Origin: Pilatotrama ljubarskyi
Lineage: Eukaryota; Basidiomycota; Agaricomycetes; Polyporales; Polyporaceae
Direction of reading: 5' to 3'
NCBI GenBank assembly: GCA_022385805.1
Contig: MU277749.1
Location: 62,001-126,000 of the forward strand
DNA: 64,000 nt
In this document: piece after piece, positions 11,237 to 23,919 of the stretch
Numbering within the stretch: the first letter of the stretch is position 1
Layout of the letters: every line of letters begins with the position of its first letter
Position numbers and translations under genes: made by a program
The notes under the pieces: model-generated
Databases searched by the model: none
Seen by the model: the letters and a program-made list of their open reading frames with translations, nothing else
Told to the model about the DNA's origin: nothing

Positions 11237-14200
11237 TCAGCTCTTCACCGCATCGACCTCAACGGCATGCAACGCCAGCGCGATCGCCCACTGGAGGTCG
11301 TCACGCGAGGGCGCCCGGGCTGGACTCGACCCCACAGGCTGTGGGTCGCTTCCCGGCAGCCCGTCTCCCTGGGCGGACGCCGGGTCCGAGGACGGGGCGT
11401 TCCACTCGTGCGACCGGTCGCTCTCTTCTTCGACGGCCAGGCGCGTGAAGAGCACGTCCAACGGGACGTAGGTACCCTTGTCCAGTACAGAGCGGTCTCC
11501 GACGTACATCCTGCGCTGAGGTGCCGCATCACCTTGGGCCGCTGGTACGTTTGATCGGCCAGTGAGAGGAATACCAGAGTGAGGACTGGCGGCGTCATTC
11601 GCGTCGGGTGCAGCTTGGAGTGAGGGAGCAGCAACAACCCCAGCTTGAACAGCAGCAGGGTCAACGGTTGTCGCCGCTTTGTCCGCACGTGGTGGAGGAA
11701 CAGCGTGGCGGCGAGGTTTCCCGACATAGGCGACGACCTTCGGTCGACGGCGCACCGGCGAACGGGGGTTCTTCACCACAATGCCACGGTTGTCCTCACC
11801 CACGAAGCCCGACCCGACGCGCTCTCCTCCAAGGCCATATATGACACCGAAGTATTGGCCTCCCACCAGATCCATCTTCGGCGCTGGCGCAGGGACAGCG
11901 GAGGCCGTCCGTGCGGTACGTGGAGGGAAAGTCGGCTTGCCGGCCGCCTCCGCCTCCGCGACGAGTGCGAGGGCCTCGGCAGAGCCCGCGGGGGGCAGCT
12001 TCCCGACGCGCGCGGAGATGTATGTCTCGCCACGACGCGCGCAGCATGCAGTGCAGTTGCATGCATCCTGGCAGCGTGGACAGACGAAGCGCACCGCATA
12101 CGCATTGAAGGCGATCTCTGGGTACCTGCAATCCCAACGTCACTTAGCATCGACATCCATCGTACACGCATCCATAGCAATGACGACGATCGAGAGGCGC
12201 AGACGTACCTATTCTCGATGCAGCGCTCGCAATAGCGCAGGCCGCACTGGTCGCCCGTGTCCCTGATCACCGTACAGCGCATCTTCTCGCGCCGGTTCTT
12301 GCTCCTGCACTGGTGGCAGAACGTCGGCTCTTCCGCGAGCTCCCTGAAGCTGGCCATATCGTCAAACGAGGCACTGGTCTTAACCGTCGCCTTGGCCTTG
12401 CTTTTTCCCTTGCCTTTCCCTTTCCCTTTGCCGTTACCGAGTTCCTTTGCCTTCTTCAGAGGTCGCTCCTCGTCCGTATGGTCTGACTCGTAGTAGTGCG
12501 CCAGCGCACGCTCGGTCAGTCGGCGCGGACGCTTCGGGCTCTCCTCTTCCTGCTCGACCCGGAGTCGAATCGGGAGCTGTTGCTGTTGCTGTGCCTGCAC
12601 CCTCCTCCGCTTCGCAGACACTGGCTCGCCCCCGTCAGACTCCGAATCATCTGAGGTAGTGCTGGCCGTCCGTGCGGCGTGCTGCGAGCCAGACGCCGAC
12701 CGCGACACCGACGAAGCCCCGGGCGAGATCCTCCGAACCTGTGCCCCGGAGCTCTCGCACACCCTCGAGGGCCCGACTTCAGGGGAAGGCGACGGCGTGA
12801 GAGGACGGAGATCCGGTGAAGGGCCAAGTACACCACCGAGTAGAGACGGGTCGATTGTCGCGTTGGCATGCGACGGGACGTCCGGATGGTCTTCCGGCGT
12901 CCACGGGTGGCTCATCTCCAGCCCGCCACCGTTCTCGTAGTGCATCTCGAAGTCCGGAGGCGCGAAGTACAGCTCCGGCGGCATGCCATTGATGCCCTCC
13001 AGATTGTGGTGGAATCCGACGACGTTGAGCTGGTGCATGTCGCGGAGCGCCTTCTCCGCCGCGAACATGTCTGCGACGCCCGCCGGGTTTCCAGTGAGCG
13101 AGAGCGCGTACTGTGACACGTGGTGAAACTGCATGATGCCTGCCGGTTGCTGTGAGGTCTCCGGACTCAGTCCTACAGAGTCAACCTGGGCCATAGGAGG
13201 GCGAGGAGCACTGGGGATGTCGTCGCTCGTCCTGGTCTTGTTCGAGTCGGAAACTTCGTCGGAGGAGCCGTAGTCTGCGAGGAGGTCGAGGCCGCTCGTT
13301 ATCCCGCTCTGGCTGGTACTGAAGATGGCCGGAGGTGCTGCGGGAGGGGATGGCTGCGAGGGTGGAGCGGAGATTGCAGCAGATGCAGGGACAAGAGGTG
13401 ATTGGTAGGCGGCGAGAGGAGCAGGCTCTGGTGCGCTGAGAGACGATGAGGACTTTGACGGCGAAGGACGAACGAGGACAGGCGTTATATGCGTAGCGGC
13501 AGGGGTTGTAGTGGCCGTACGCGTCGCCACGGACGGTTGGGAGACAATCGCGACGGTAGAGTTGTGAGCTTGTTTCGACTGCGTGCGCCTCGGAAGCGGC
13601 GGGGTTGTCTTCGTCGGCTTGGCTGCTGTGGCAGCAACTGCGGTCGCCTTCCCCTTACTCGCGCTCGGACCAGTAGGACGCCGCACCATCGGCATCCTCT
13701 CCTTGAAATAATCCCTGAACCCGACCAAGAACGACGCGCGGGACGAAGGCGTCGGAAGTTCGCCGATATCAACATGCGAAGACGGAAAGTAGGGCTCGAG
13801 GATGTCTGCGGGGCCGTGCTGCTGCTGTTGCTCTTGCTCTTCAACTTCGATTGGTTCGCTGGAGGGCCCGGGCGCTTGAGTCGCGGAGGCGGGCCCGGGC
13901 GCTTGGATAGGTGCAGGTACGGGCGCGGGCGTAGGTCCCGCCTTTGGCTTGTTGGTCGAACCGCGCGGACGACCGCGTTTCCTAGGTACCGTTGCAGAGG
14001 AAGCCAACGGCTTCCCGGCAGGCAGGCGCTTCGTCGGAGACATCATCACTGCAGATTCGTCGCGCTTCACAGACCGCCGCTCAGACCGCCGCGCGAACGA
14101 AGACGGCGTGTAGTTCATGTATTGCGCGTTCGCCGCCGAAGCTTGGTTCAGAACGTCCCCGAGCTGCGCAGCGTAGTCTGTTTCGACGGACCCGTGTTGC

Positions 14201-15883
14201 AGCGCGGGGATGGTGCGTGCAGGTTTGTATGCGGACCGGGGAACGGAGGCGGGAAGAGGTGGGATGACGACATACGGTTTGTTGAGGCGTCGCCGTTTCG
14301 CTGGGGACGGGCGCAGTGATACGATGGAGGCTGTGGGACTTGTGAGGGGGCTCAGTTGGAAGATCGAGGGACTTCTGCGGTCGGACGACTGAGATTATAT
14401 CAGTTCTGCTGAATACACTGCAAGTGTCAAGAATGCCTCACACTCTGCTCCACGAGAAGTGAAGGTTGAGCTGACTCGGAGTCGGGGCCAGGGTAGCCTG
14501 GCGGTACTACATGATGACTTGGACCCGCTATCTCAGCACGGCTCTGCGGGCTAGACTCGTCGCTCTGCAGGGAAGGCTGAAGAACACCATGAATAAATGC
14601 AGGTTGCAAATACGTCGAGAGACTCACCGAGCGGGAGACGTAGTACTCTTGGAACGCTTCGAGGAATTCATGAGAGTAGGACGCTGTAGGATGCTTCACT
14701 GTACGCTCCCAACTAGGCGCACGACCATGCGAGATCGCCGTCGACTCCGTGGAGTCTCTAACGTCGAACAACTATGGTGCAATGTCAGTTTGACACATTA
14801 CAAACATGCATTTACCCCTACGGATGTGGCTGCCTCAATCCCCTTGCTCGAGCTAGAGGATTGTGATGCACTTTGGACGGCATATACCGACACCGCGCTT
14901 TCATGATCGGTTTCGCCATCTGCGTCAAGCGATCCGCCGTCCTCGTCCGCCAAGGGATCGCGCAAGGGTACCGGATTGCTGGTGGTCGATGACTGCGCGG
15001 CTTCAGCCATTGTGTCGAGCAATTGCTGTAAGGTCATCTGCGGGTTACATAGCTACAAGATCGCAGGAAAAGTTGGACATGGGCTCGGAAGACCAGCGAT
15101 TGCAGCACGATTGCTTACCAGGGACATATCCTCCATGAATCGCGACGGGGGAGTTTGGAAACGTACGCTGGGAGAAGAGGTAGTAGCTTGTTTAGGATTT
15201 GACATGCTCGCGCGTGAGTCTTCTGGGTTGGCGGCGGCGGAGGTAGTTTGTCGCTTTGCTGGTGCATCTCCCGGTACTACAGGATGGCCAGGGCGATATC
15301 TCGCAGCCTGGAGACATTCCAATTGAGTTCGCGTCCATGTTGAGATCAGTTGGAGTGCCTTACAGAGTCGGACTTGAAGTTTTGACTCTGGCGTGCGGGA
15401 GGAGAGTAGTGACGGCCCTGGAAGAGACGTACCCACGCGCAACGCGAGGTGCAGTCAATTTCCCATCTATGTCTCCCGCGCCCCGCCTGCCCGCCCGCAC
15501 AGACATACCTTCTCAGGAGCGTCTAGCCTCGCTTGCGGTGTCGGGATGCTTGCGCTTCTCCGAGCGTCATCCGCAAACATCCCGCTCGCCTCCTTTTTGT
15601 CTCTCCTTGGAGGGGTGTTCGCCACAGCAGCAGATAGGGAAGTGTGAGGCACGTAAGACCAGACAGGTCGCTTCGAACCAGACCCGCGTTCGCCAGCGAG
15701 ATCCTTCTTCGCGATACTAGCCGACGTCGGAGCCGACCGAGGCTTAGGCGACCTTGAGATGGAGGTAGTCGAGGGCGGCTCCGCAGTTGGCTCGCGCGTG
15801 TTGTTGCCATTGCCCACCTGAGAGCCCGAGACCGAGAAGCTACCGTCCCAATTGGCGAGTTCTGAGTACGTTAAGCCAGACAT
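11237..15883 (-). CDS. AT-hook / zf-4CXXC_R1 (CDCA7-type) chromatin protein, ~1395 aa
   Basis: Eight exons keep phase: 15883-15509, 15417-15364, 15307-15119, 15037-14816, 14771-14628, 14576-14442, 14388-12209 and 12125-11237. The N-terminal 1000 residues are Ser/Pro/Ala/Gln-rich and probably disordered. An AT-hook reads PRKRGRPRGSTNKP near residue 510. The cysteine domain begins CHQCRSKNRREKMRC (~1059) and continues across the last intron as CERCIENRYPEIAF and CPRCQDACNCTACCARRG, matching zf-4CXXC_R1. That domain in animal CDCA7 proteins binds DNA and works with HELLS/LSH remodelers in DNA methylation. A nuclear DNA-binding role is therefore likely; a link to methylation is inference. The first six introns are all phase 0. 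The frame stays open upstream of the chosen ATG, so the start could lie further out. Confidence 0.85.
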
Positions 15884-16578
15884 AGGGTCATCGATGCTGG
15901 GAGCAGCGAGCGCGATGTGGGTGGACGTCGGGGAGAGAGATGTGGCTGCTGCTGCAGATGCGCGCGGAGTTCGAGCGCGACGCAGACGCGACTCATGGCA
16001 CGGGCGCTTGTCGCGCCCCGCGGGAAATCTGCCCCTATTTTGGCGGACAAATTGGGCAGAATCTGCATGGGTAAGTACTGTAACACTGTAAGTACTGTCC
16101 TCGATGTCCTCGGTACTCCATGGGAGCTAGACAGGCAATAAGTATGGCCCATATATCCAGCGTGGCACTGAATGGACCTGTGCTACTATACATCTATGAA
16201 TTATCTTGGTGGCACCAGACGCACCAGGCTATGCGGGACACACTGTTACTCGGAAGTCTTTGCATACAAACTTGAATAGCTACTGATCCCACCCAGGAAT
16301 ACAGCCGTCGCCGCCACCGCCGCCTCGCCTCCAACTCAGTGCTTCGTACCACCTCCCCGTACCATGCGCATGATGATGCTGCCATAATTCCGACCCGGAC
16401 CTGCACGTACGTATCAGGACAAGGAACTTGGATCGGCTACGTTCCCACAGTCACTTCGGAACTACTATTAGAGTATGTTTGGCAAGTTGTTCCCCGGCTT
16501 CATAACCTGATCACCTTGCATCGAACTCCCAGTCATAGCGTCCTTGTGCGCGCTTGAATACAGACTGAACCATCGAGG
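15884..16578. other. Divergent spacer between the R1 gene and orphan copy A
   Basis: Holds the promoters of two outward-facing genes. The R1 reading frame stays open for about 100 nt into this spacer without an ATG. Nothing else is recognised. Confidence 0.4.
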
Positions 16579-17742
16579 ATGGCCCCGGATCCCAAAGACG
16601 ACTACACTCCACTCGGTGACCCTAGTCCGGCGATCGTGCCAGACGCACGTTCCGCGGGTGAAGATACTAGTCCGTCACCGATATCCTTAACCAAGGAAGC
16701 TCCGCCTTTTGATGTGCGTACGCAGCAGAAGACATCGTTAGTAACTCATTGGCCCGAGATATCGTAGTGGACGCGACTATGGGCGATCCCGGTAGTCGGC
16801 GCTGCATACCTTGTGCACAGGCGGTTCCGCCGCTATACCCCCTCGGAGACTGCCACTCCTCACATCGATTGGCCCTGCAGAGATGCACGGCTTCGTCGCG
16901 CTCTACCTGACCATGTTCACTGAGAGCACCCGCCTCAGGACGCAAGCTCTCAGAGACGACAGAGACCTATGCACCATCCTCCTTGCTGGGAAAGCATTCC
17001 AGAGCGGCGTAGTGGCCACCGTACAGCAGGGCGTCCTGCATGAGATAAATGAGTATGGAGACGGCAGAGCGCTCGAAGGTATTGTCGAGTTCGATCTGGT
17101 ACTCTACGCTGGTCGACGTTCACTCACCGTCCAATCTTCATTTCTGGCTGTAGCTATTGCACCTCCTCCCACCGCGAACCTGTGGGCCAAGCTCGCGTGG
17201 AGGTACTACAATGCATTTCACGACATCCGCACTCACCACGTGGCCTTCAGCTTCCTCAAGGGCCTCGGCCGGACGCACCAGCCCGAAATCGAGTCGGTCA
17301 GCAGAGCCGACCTGGCCTACCTGAGCATCTTCTTCGCGGACGACATCAGCGACTCCCTCGCTACCGTGGGTCTTGGACCGAAAGTGCGCTACAGCCGTAT
17401 CGCTTGTGTTTTGCGTGACCGTTCGCCTGACACGACCATCTCCAGACACAGACTGTCGAACGCTATCTCGCGGCGGGCTTTGCGGCCGTCACCCCGCTCG
17501 CGATGCTCGCGAGGCGGTTCCTCCGCAACCCGCTCGTCTGCCTGCCGCTCAATCTGCTGCAGCGGCTCTTCTTCTACGCGGTCGGTCTCTACGGCATGAC
17601 TCTGACCCACCGGCACTACTACTATCCCACAACTCTGCGCGACAGACACGCCCTGGCAGAGTTCCTCAACGGGGCTTGGCCCGGGCTCAGTGCTGAAGTC
17701 GACGCCGTTCTCGGGAGGATAGTACCCGTCCCGCACTTGTGA
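16579..17742 (+). CDS. Orphan membrane-protein family, copy A (one-base frameshift)
   Basis: I do not recognise a named family, but two relatives lie at 27.9-28.8 and 31.9-33.1 kb. Exons: 16579-16713, 16768-17078, 17154-17383, 17446-17742. The N-terminus DPSPAIVPDARSAG is shared with copy C. Exon 2 begins WTRLWAIPVVGAAYLVH, a likely membrane segment, then should read RRLPLLTSIGPAE. An extra base in the C5 run at about 16838-16842 puts these two parts in different frames; removing one C restores the frame and the phase of the next splice. Exon 3 has LWAKLAWRYYNAF and ADLAYLSIFFADD. Exon 4 has PLNLLQRLFFYAVGLYGM and YPTTLRDRHALAEFL. Without the extra base the product would be 323 residues. It is either a recent pseudogene or a sequencing error. 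Confidence 0.7.
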
Positions 17743-18502
17743 AGTGCGGCGCGCGGGGCACAATGTCTGGCTCAGTACGCGGATTCCAAGTATGTATGTC
17801 GGCTACTTCGCACACGAGGCCACTCACTGCGAGGCTGAGATGAGGCCGAAAAGATGGTTTGGGCCAACGCCACGTCGGAGGGTGGACCGTATTGCTCGGT
17901 TCTATCAGTCGGGTATGGCACGTTCCTGATGCCTCTTCCAAGAGTCAAAGTCCCGGTATCTGTGTTCTGCAGGCACCGTGGCCTCAGGTACCTACACCCA
18001 GATGAGCTTGCTCTTGCCACTCGTCCGAGTCTTTTAAGTCTGAAAGCATGCACTCGCTTACAACGCGGCTGGCGAGCCGCATGTGACTTTAGCATATGCC
18101 CCCAGATCGAACGATGCATGCTAATAGAACGCCAACGGAATTCATTTGTCCAGGGAAATATGCGAGGGTCTCAAGTACATGCGAGGCCATTACGGGAGGA
18201 GAGCATTTCGGTTCGAGTGCATCAAGGGTGGTGAACGGACGTGGATTCGGGAAGTAACAACAGCAGCGCACAACCAAGTTCGGACAGGGGTGATACAGTT
18301 GAAGGAACGGTGATTACAACTTTGCTTTACGTGCCAGCAGCAGACGGGGGGAACCTTGAGATGTCGACTTGAAGCGAACAAATGGGGCCATAAGCAGGGT
18401 CAATGAAGGATGAAGGCGCAAAATGTAACGCGGTCTCGTCACTTGGCGCAGGGTGCCCGATTGAAAACAAGGGGATACCAGTAGGAGCCGAGTGCCGCTC
18501 GA
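17743..18502. other. Convergent spacer between orphan copy A and NAP1
   Basis: Two 3' ends meet here. No supported gene, repeat or RNA was seen. Confidence 0.4.
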
Positions 18503-20463
18503 TTACTGCTGCTTGCACTCCTCGGGGTTAGAACCCGCGGTCGCGCCAGCGCCACGGCCCTTCGGCGGGCCGCGTCGCCTCGCAGGAGCCTCAGCCTCAG
18601 AGTCGGACTCCTACGAAGACGCATTAGTAACGAATCGTCGAGCGAAAGGACCCGGATACAAACATACATCATCCTCGAACTCGTCCTCTTCGTCCTCATC
18701 ATCTTCATCGATGTCCTCGAAATCATCTTCATCATCGAAATCCTCATACTCGAGCGCCTTGCCAGTGAAGTAGTCGATCGCGCGGGGGATGATCTACAGA
18801 CAGCATGGTGAGTTGCTGAGAAACCATCTGGGTGGAGGGGGGGACATACCTTCTCCTTGAGGTCCTCGCCGAGCTGGTAATCCATCTCAAGCTTCTCCTC
18901 GAGCTCCTCGAGTTCATCCTCATCGAGATCGCCGCTCTCGATCGCATCGTCTGAGGGCGGCTGGGGAGGGTTGAAGAAGTTGAAGAACGACGCAGTCGGG
19001 CGCGCTTTCCTGACAAGGCGCGTGCGGTTCGTGTCTACGAGAAGGAGCCATCAGTACACAACGCCGGTGCACTCAGTACCCAGCCGATACGTACTCTTGT
19101 TGCGCTGCTTCTTCACCTCGAATTCCTTCGTCAGATCCTTGTCTTCCTTCCACTTGATCTCCGTGCCGATCGCATGATCGTACATGAAGTCGCCCGAGTA
19201 CCCGACCTCCTCCTGGTACAGATATGTCTTCTCGAGCACCTCGTTTTCAAAGAAATCGTTCGGCGCGAAGAAGAAACGCAGCTTGAAGCCAGGCTTAGGG
19301 TCCGTCGTGGGCAGGTACTCGATCCGGATGTCCGTAAGGCTCTTAAGCGCCTCCGCATCGCGGTCGGTGATGATATCAGCGAAGCCGACGTGTGTCCGGA
19401 GTGCAGTGAGCCAGAACTCGGGGATGCCGGATGTCGCGGGAGGTACGTCCTTGGGTAGAGGCGTGTAGTCGGGATCGTCCTTGGCTGACTGCTTTTCGCC
19501 GGCCTCGATTTCCTCGGGCGTGGGTTGTGCCGCACCAGTAACAATCGCCTGACGGCGGTCATACAACGGCTTTTGCAGCTCGAGATACTACGATGCGTGG
19601 CCTATGTCAGTACAAATGATGCTACAAGGATCCCGAGCTGAACAGTAACCGCGTAACGGACGCTGTTCCGGCTGTTGCAAGAGCCCAGCGCTTCGTCAAC
19701 GAGCTCCGAGTTCTCTCTGCGTTCAGCAGCGCAAGATGCAGTTGCCGTAGGCAAGCAATCCTGGCCCGTTGCAGAAATTAAGGGTTGCACAACAAGAAAG
19801 AAGGCTAACAACCGTCCACTGATGAAGCTTCACACATGGTGATCCTTTTCTGTGTTCCAGGAGGGGGTACTCGGACGCTTACGCGAGCCTCCCTGAGCGG
19901 CCATATTCAATGGCTTCGTGCGATCCCGGACACGACGAGTTCTACGGGGCCTCATCGTGCTTGGGATCGACGAAGACAATCACCTGGATGCGCGTGCATT
20001 ACGCGATCAACTGATATGAGTGCCTAACGAGATACGACCCCCAGGACACAGTCAAGGTCGCCTCAACAAAGACACGGAACACGAAGAAGCATGCAACATT
20101 GAGAGCGCATATACACACCTTCTTCTCGAGCTCGAGGCACTCGCGCTTGTACTGGTTCTGCAGCTCAATCTGCTTCGCCTGGACCCCTTTCAGCGCCTCG
20201 ATGTTCTTCTTGACCTCGACGGGGAGGTTCTCGACATAGCCGGAGCTCTTGCCAACAAGCCCAGAGAGCTTGCCATGTACCAGACCGAGCATAGCCTGCT
20301 GGATGCCACCGGAGGTCTCCTCCTCCTCGGGCTCATTGTCCTCGGTAATGTCGGGAACGGTGGGGCGCGAGAGGCCGGCAGCGATGGGGGCGTGCGACAG
20401 GGGCGTGTTCTGGGGCGTCGGTGCGGTCGGGTCGACCTGATTGATGGGGATATGCGAAGACAT
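18503..20463 (-). CDS. NAP1: Nucleosome assembly protein 1 (NAP1)
   Basis: Histone H2A-H2B chaperone of nucleus and cytoplasm. Five exons keep phase (20463-20119, 19587-19095, 19034-18850, 18793-18668, 18610-18503) and give 418 residues, the usual length. The long dimerisation helix ends KRECLELEKK and continues in exon 2 as YLELQKPLYDRR. The core fold includes PEFWLTALRTH and GFKLRFFFAPNDFFEN. The family motif TASFFNFFNPPQPPSDD is in exon 3, followed by an acidic tail and the C-terminus NPEECKQQ, close to the conserved PECKQQ end. The first intron is 531 nt, about ten times its neighbours. Start chosen at MSSHIPI, the first ATG giving a NAP1-like N-terminus. Confidence 0.95.
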
Positions 20464-20893
20464 TGTTGTGGGCAACGACGACGACGACGATGAGCAGAAA
20501 GCAGGTGGAATGAAGATCGAGGTCGGAGGCAAGTTTGTAACAGCCCAAAAAGCTGCTTGTCGGAGTTGCAATCTCCGCACCGTGTATATCGCGCGCTTAC
20601 CCGCGAGGGACATGCGGCCTGCCTCGACCCTCCCGCTTGCGGCTCAGTCCATTCTCGATTCCCCAAACCGTTCAGCCATATATCGATCGCAATAGTGCAG
20701 AAAATGCGGGCGAGAATGTAGGAACTGTCAGTCGTTGCTGCGTTGATTGTGGACAGTGTACATTGCGAGATATTATTGGCCGGAAATTCCTTTCTTTCTC
20801 TGTATGTTCTCTCCCGAGATAACATCCATCGTGCCATGACCACCCTCTGCCCAAGATCTCAGAGGGACCAGGGCTGTCACCCACCACGCGACC

Positions 20894-23800
20894 TCACACC
20901 CGCTCAAATACGTACAGGTACGCGAGCTTCTTCAGCTCGCGCACGCTCTCCGCGTCCGCCTTCACCACCTTCTCGTCGTTGAACAGCACCCACCCCTCCT
21001 CCGTCCGGATGTGCGCGACATAGTGCCCGGAGTGCACCGAAGGTCCTTTGTGCGAGATGAACGCCTTCAGCCGGTAGCGCGCCGGCAGCTCAGATGTCCC
21101 TCCCGGTCCGTTCTTTGTCTCCTGCTGAGCCTCCGCTGGAGCTGATCCAGGGGGCGCGTCCTCTCCGCTGTCATCGGGGTGGGAGAAGAGCCATTCGACC
21201 GCGCGCTCGGCGTTGCCGCCCTGGAACACATATCGGTGAGACAGTACGGACAAAACGAGAAGCACAGCCGGCTTACGGTCTCACGGAGTGCCTTGCGGGC
21301 TTGCGCGGGCGTGAAGCCCATGTCCGCGAGCATACTCACTTGTTCAGCGGATGGCTCGGGCGCACCGCCGCCACCGGTAGACGGAGCCTGGATAGGCGCG
21401 TCGATATCTGCGCCACTCACACTCAGCATGACCGATCAGCGGGAGCGTGGACGGCGGCATACCTGGGTCTTCCATGTGTGCGAAGAGCCATTCCATAGCA
21501 GCCTCGGCGTCGTTGTTCCCAGTGGCGAGGAGCGCTTTCTGGCACCGGACGGTCGGGAAGCCCATTGCCTCGAGCTGGGCCATCGCCGCTTCGTTGAACT
21601 GAGGCAGGCCAGGTGCCGCTGTAGACTTTGTGTGAGATCATAAGCATCGATGTATCCGGGCTTGGACGTACCAGCTTCGTCGTTTGGCAACTCAGTCTCG
21701 CCAGGCTGAAGACCACGTCCGAGGTACTCGTCTAGCTGTAGCTCATCCGATTCCGGAAGGATCACTGGGATATCTAGGCTAATGTATTAGCGAGACTCAA
21801 TGGGAGGTGGGGGATATGCATACCGAGCTTCGCGGGCACCCAGTTCACAAGCTGGAACTTCTTCGCATGTATGACAAGCACCTGCGGGAAAGTGGCAAAG
21901 CGTGTACGTCTGCCATGATGACGGTCAGTACTGCAATTGCGACGAAGTCCTGTACATGGAATCGCTCACTTCGTCGCGATGACCTTCTTCTGGCAGGCAG
22001 GGCACTGATAATCGAGCGCCTCCGTCCCGGTGACAATATCCAGACACTCCTTCAGCTGTACCTCCTCATACAGGGTCTTCCCCTCTTCGTCCTTGCCCTT
22101 CTCCCTCGCCGGCACTGGCACGCTCACCGTATCCGTCGCATCGACCCGGTATCTCACGCGCTTGCACTCCCCGCACTCTAGACGCTGCTCCATCCCGAAC
22201 GCAAACACCTCCGTCGGCTCCCTCTTCTCGTCGAGCCCCGCCTTTTTAGCATGCCGCCGGAGAACGGTGACGAGGTGTGTGAAGAACTCCTCCGCATCCT
22301 GCTGCCGCATCGTCGCGAACTCTTCATGGCCCTTGCCCACGAGCGCCTTGAACCCTGCCGGCCGCACACCCTCTTGGAAGACGGGCGTGGGCGTGTCGTG
22401 CGCCAAGGGGTTCGTTTCTTTAGGCGCGGAGGGAGATGGGGAGGAGTGAGGCCGCGGGTGAGAGTAGCGTCCGGAGAGGAGGCCATCGGCGAGCTTGTGC
22501 ATCTGGCAGTCGATGCAGTTCGCAGGAAGCGTCTCGTGGCAGGTCTCCCAGTGCGAGGCCGCCGTCGGGTAGTACCGCTGACGGAACGCTGGTAGGGAGA
22601 AGAGGGTCTGCATCACGGACGCCATGTAGCAGCTACGAATGATTAGTATATTCATAGTACTAGAGCTGAGGAACGGGAAGCTACCTGTTGCCGAGGTTGG
22701 AGAGACCTGTCAAGCCGGGCCCGAAGACAGGCTCGAGCGCTTTGCCATCTTCGCCGGTGAGAGAGAAGTCGAACTTGAGGTTTTGCTCGATTTGCTGCAT
22801 TCCGAGTAAGCATTGCGGCGCATACAGAAAGCGGTGACGACCTACCAGCTCTGTCATAGACTTCTCCGTCTTCGTCTGCGTCTGGATGTTGATGCCGAAA
22901 GTAGCCAGGTGTCTCGCGAGGTCAGGATCGACCTTGGAGTCGTTGCACTCATAACAGTAGACATCTTTGTAGTGGCTCAGTATGCGCATTCAAAAGCAAT
23001 GATGGCCTGCAGAACGTACCCGCATTGCCTTCCGGAGTGATAGTGCCGAGCTTGACACTGACAGGATGGCGAGTCTCCTCATAGTGCTGGAGCCCATGTC
23101 CGTTTCCTCCGAGGCCACCGAACTGCTGACGACCGCAGCCGAGTGAACCACAGGTAAGGCAAAGCCATAGGTTCTCCTTGAGATCGCACTTTGTGCAATG
23201 AGCCAAACCTACAGGCTTTAAGATTAGTTGCGCGAGACTTGAGACAGAGATGTAACCGGAGAACGTACCCGACGCGGCAATGTGTCCGGTCGCGTGCTGC
23301 GCGAGCATGAGTGTATGCTCGCACGCGGTGATCTCCTCTTCCCAGGCTTTCACTTCAGATTGCCGTGCTGACGACATTGAAGTCATCACTCCATCGATGA
23401 TCGACTTTAGATGCGGGTCATTCGATGCCTCAGGGATTTCGAGCCCGTTCTGTGGGTCGCATTTCCAGCACTTGAGTACGGTCTTGTGTTCGTACTTGTC
23501 TTCCTCGCGGTCCTCTACGATCGCCAGCTTCTTCATTTTCGCCGGCGGTTCGTCTTCATCCATCTAGGGCAGAAATGAGATCAGAATGAGGGCTACTCAG
23601 GCTGTCCTGACGCACTCACGCGGTTGGCGGACGGCCTGAGTTTACGCTTCACGTTCACCGTGAAAAAGTGCCCCGTCTTCGCTACATGCGAGCGCGCATG
23701 GTGCCTGTCCTTGTCAAGACACCCTCCGTTGAAGCAGGTCAAGCAGACATCAATCCCGAGTGGGCTGTCCTGCAACCATAGTCAGACGCAAGTTCTCCGG

Positions 23801-23919
23801 CCCTCTGAAGTAGTCCGTACTTGATTGTCGAAACACTGTGTACATTCCTCCCGGTGCACAGATTGTGAAAGCCTCGGAGGCTGTAACTGAGCGATTTCTG
23901 CGACGTGGCTGCAAGCCAT
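20894..23919 (-). CDS. UBP14: Ubiquitin C-terminal hydrolase, UBP14/USP5 (isopeptidase T) type
   Basis: Deubiquitinase that dismantles free ubiquitin chains. Twelve exons keep phase: 23919-23821, 23769-23620, 23563-23269, 23208-23020, 22964-22846, 22794-22685, 22632-21970, 21909-21824, 21773-21672, 21618-21463, 21407-21277, 21220-20894; 808 residues. The cryptic zinc finger holds CTQCFD and CLTCFNGGC; the ZnF-UBP has CTKCDLKENLWLCLTCGSLGC and GLQHYEETRHPV. The catalytic Cys box, GLSNLGNSCYMAS, is split by an intron within the Ser codon just before Cys. EEFATMRQQDAEEFF follows. Two UBA domains (MAQLEAMGFPTVRCQKAL and VSMLADMGFTPAQARKAL) precede the catalytic His box HSGHYVAHI. Start: the ATG at 23917-23919 gives MACSHVAEI, as in relatives. 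All catalytic residues seen are intact. Confidence 0.95.

Noticed and set aside
14427..14771. Separate small gene upstream of the zf-4CXXC_R1 gene
   Set aside because: The stop at 14427 lies inside a good phase-0 intron (14389-14441) that joins it to the downstream reading frame, so it is treated as one gene.
18503..18545. T-arm-like GCGGGTTCTAACCC on the minus strand
   Set aside because: It is the coding sequence for the NAP1 C-terminus; no cloverleaf can be drawn around it.
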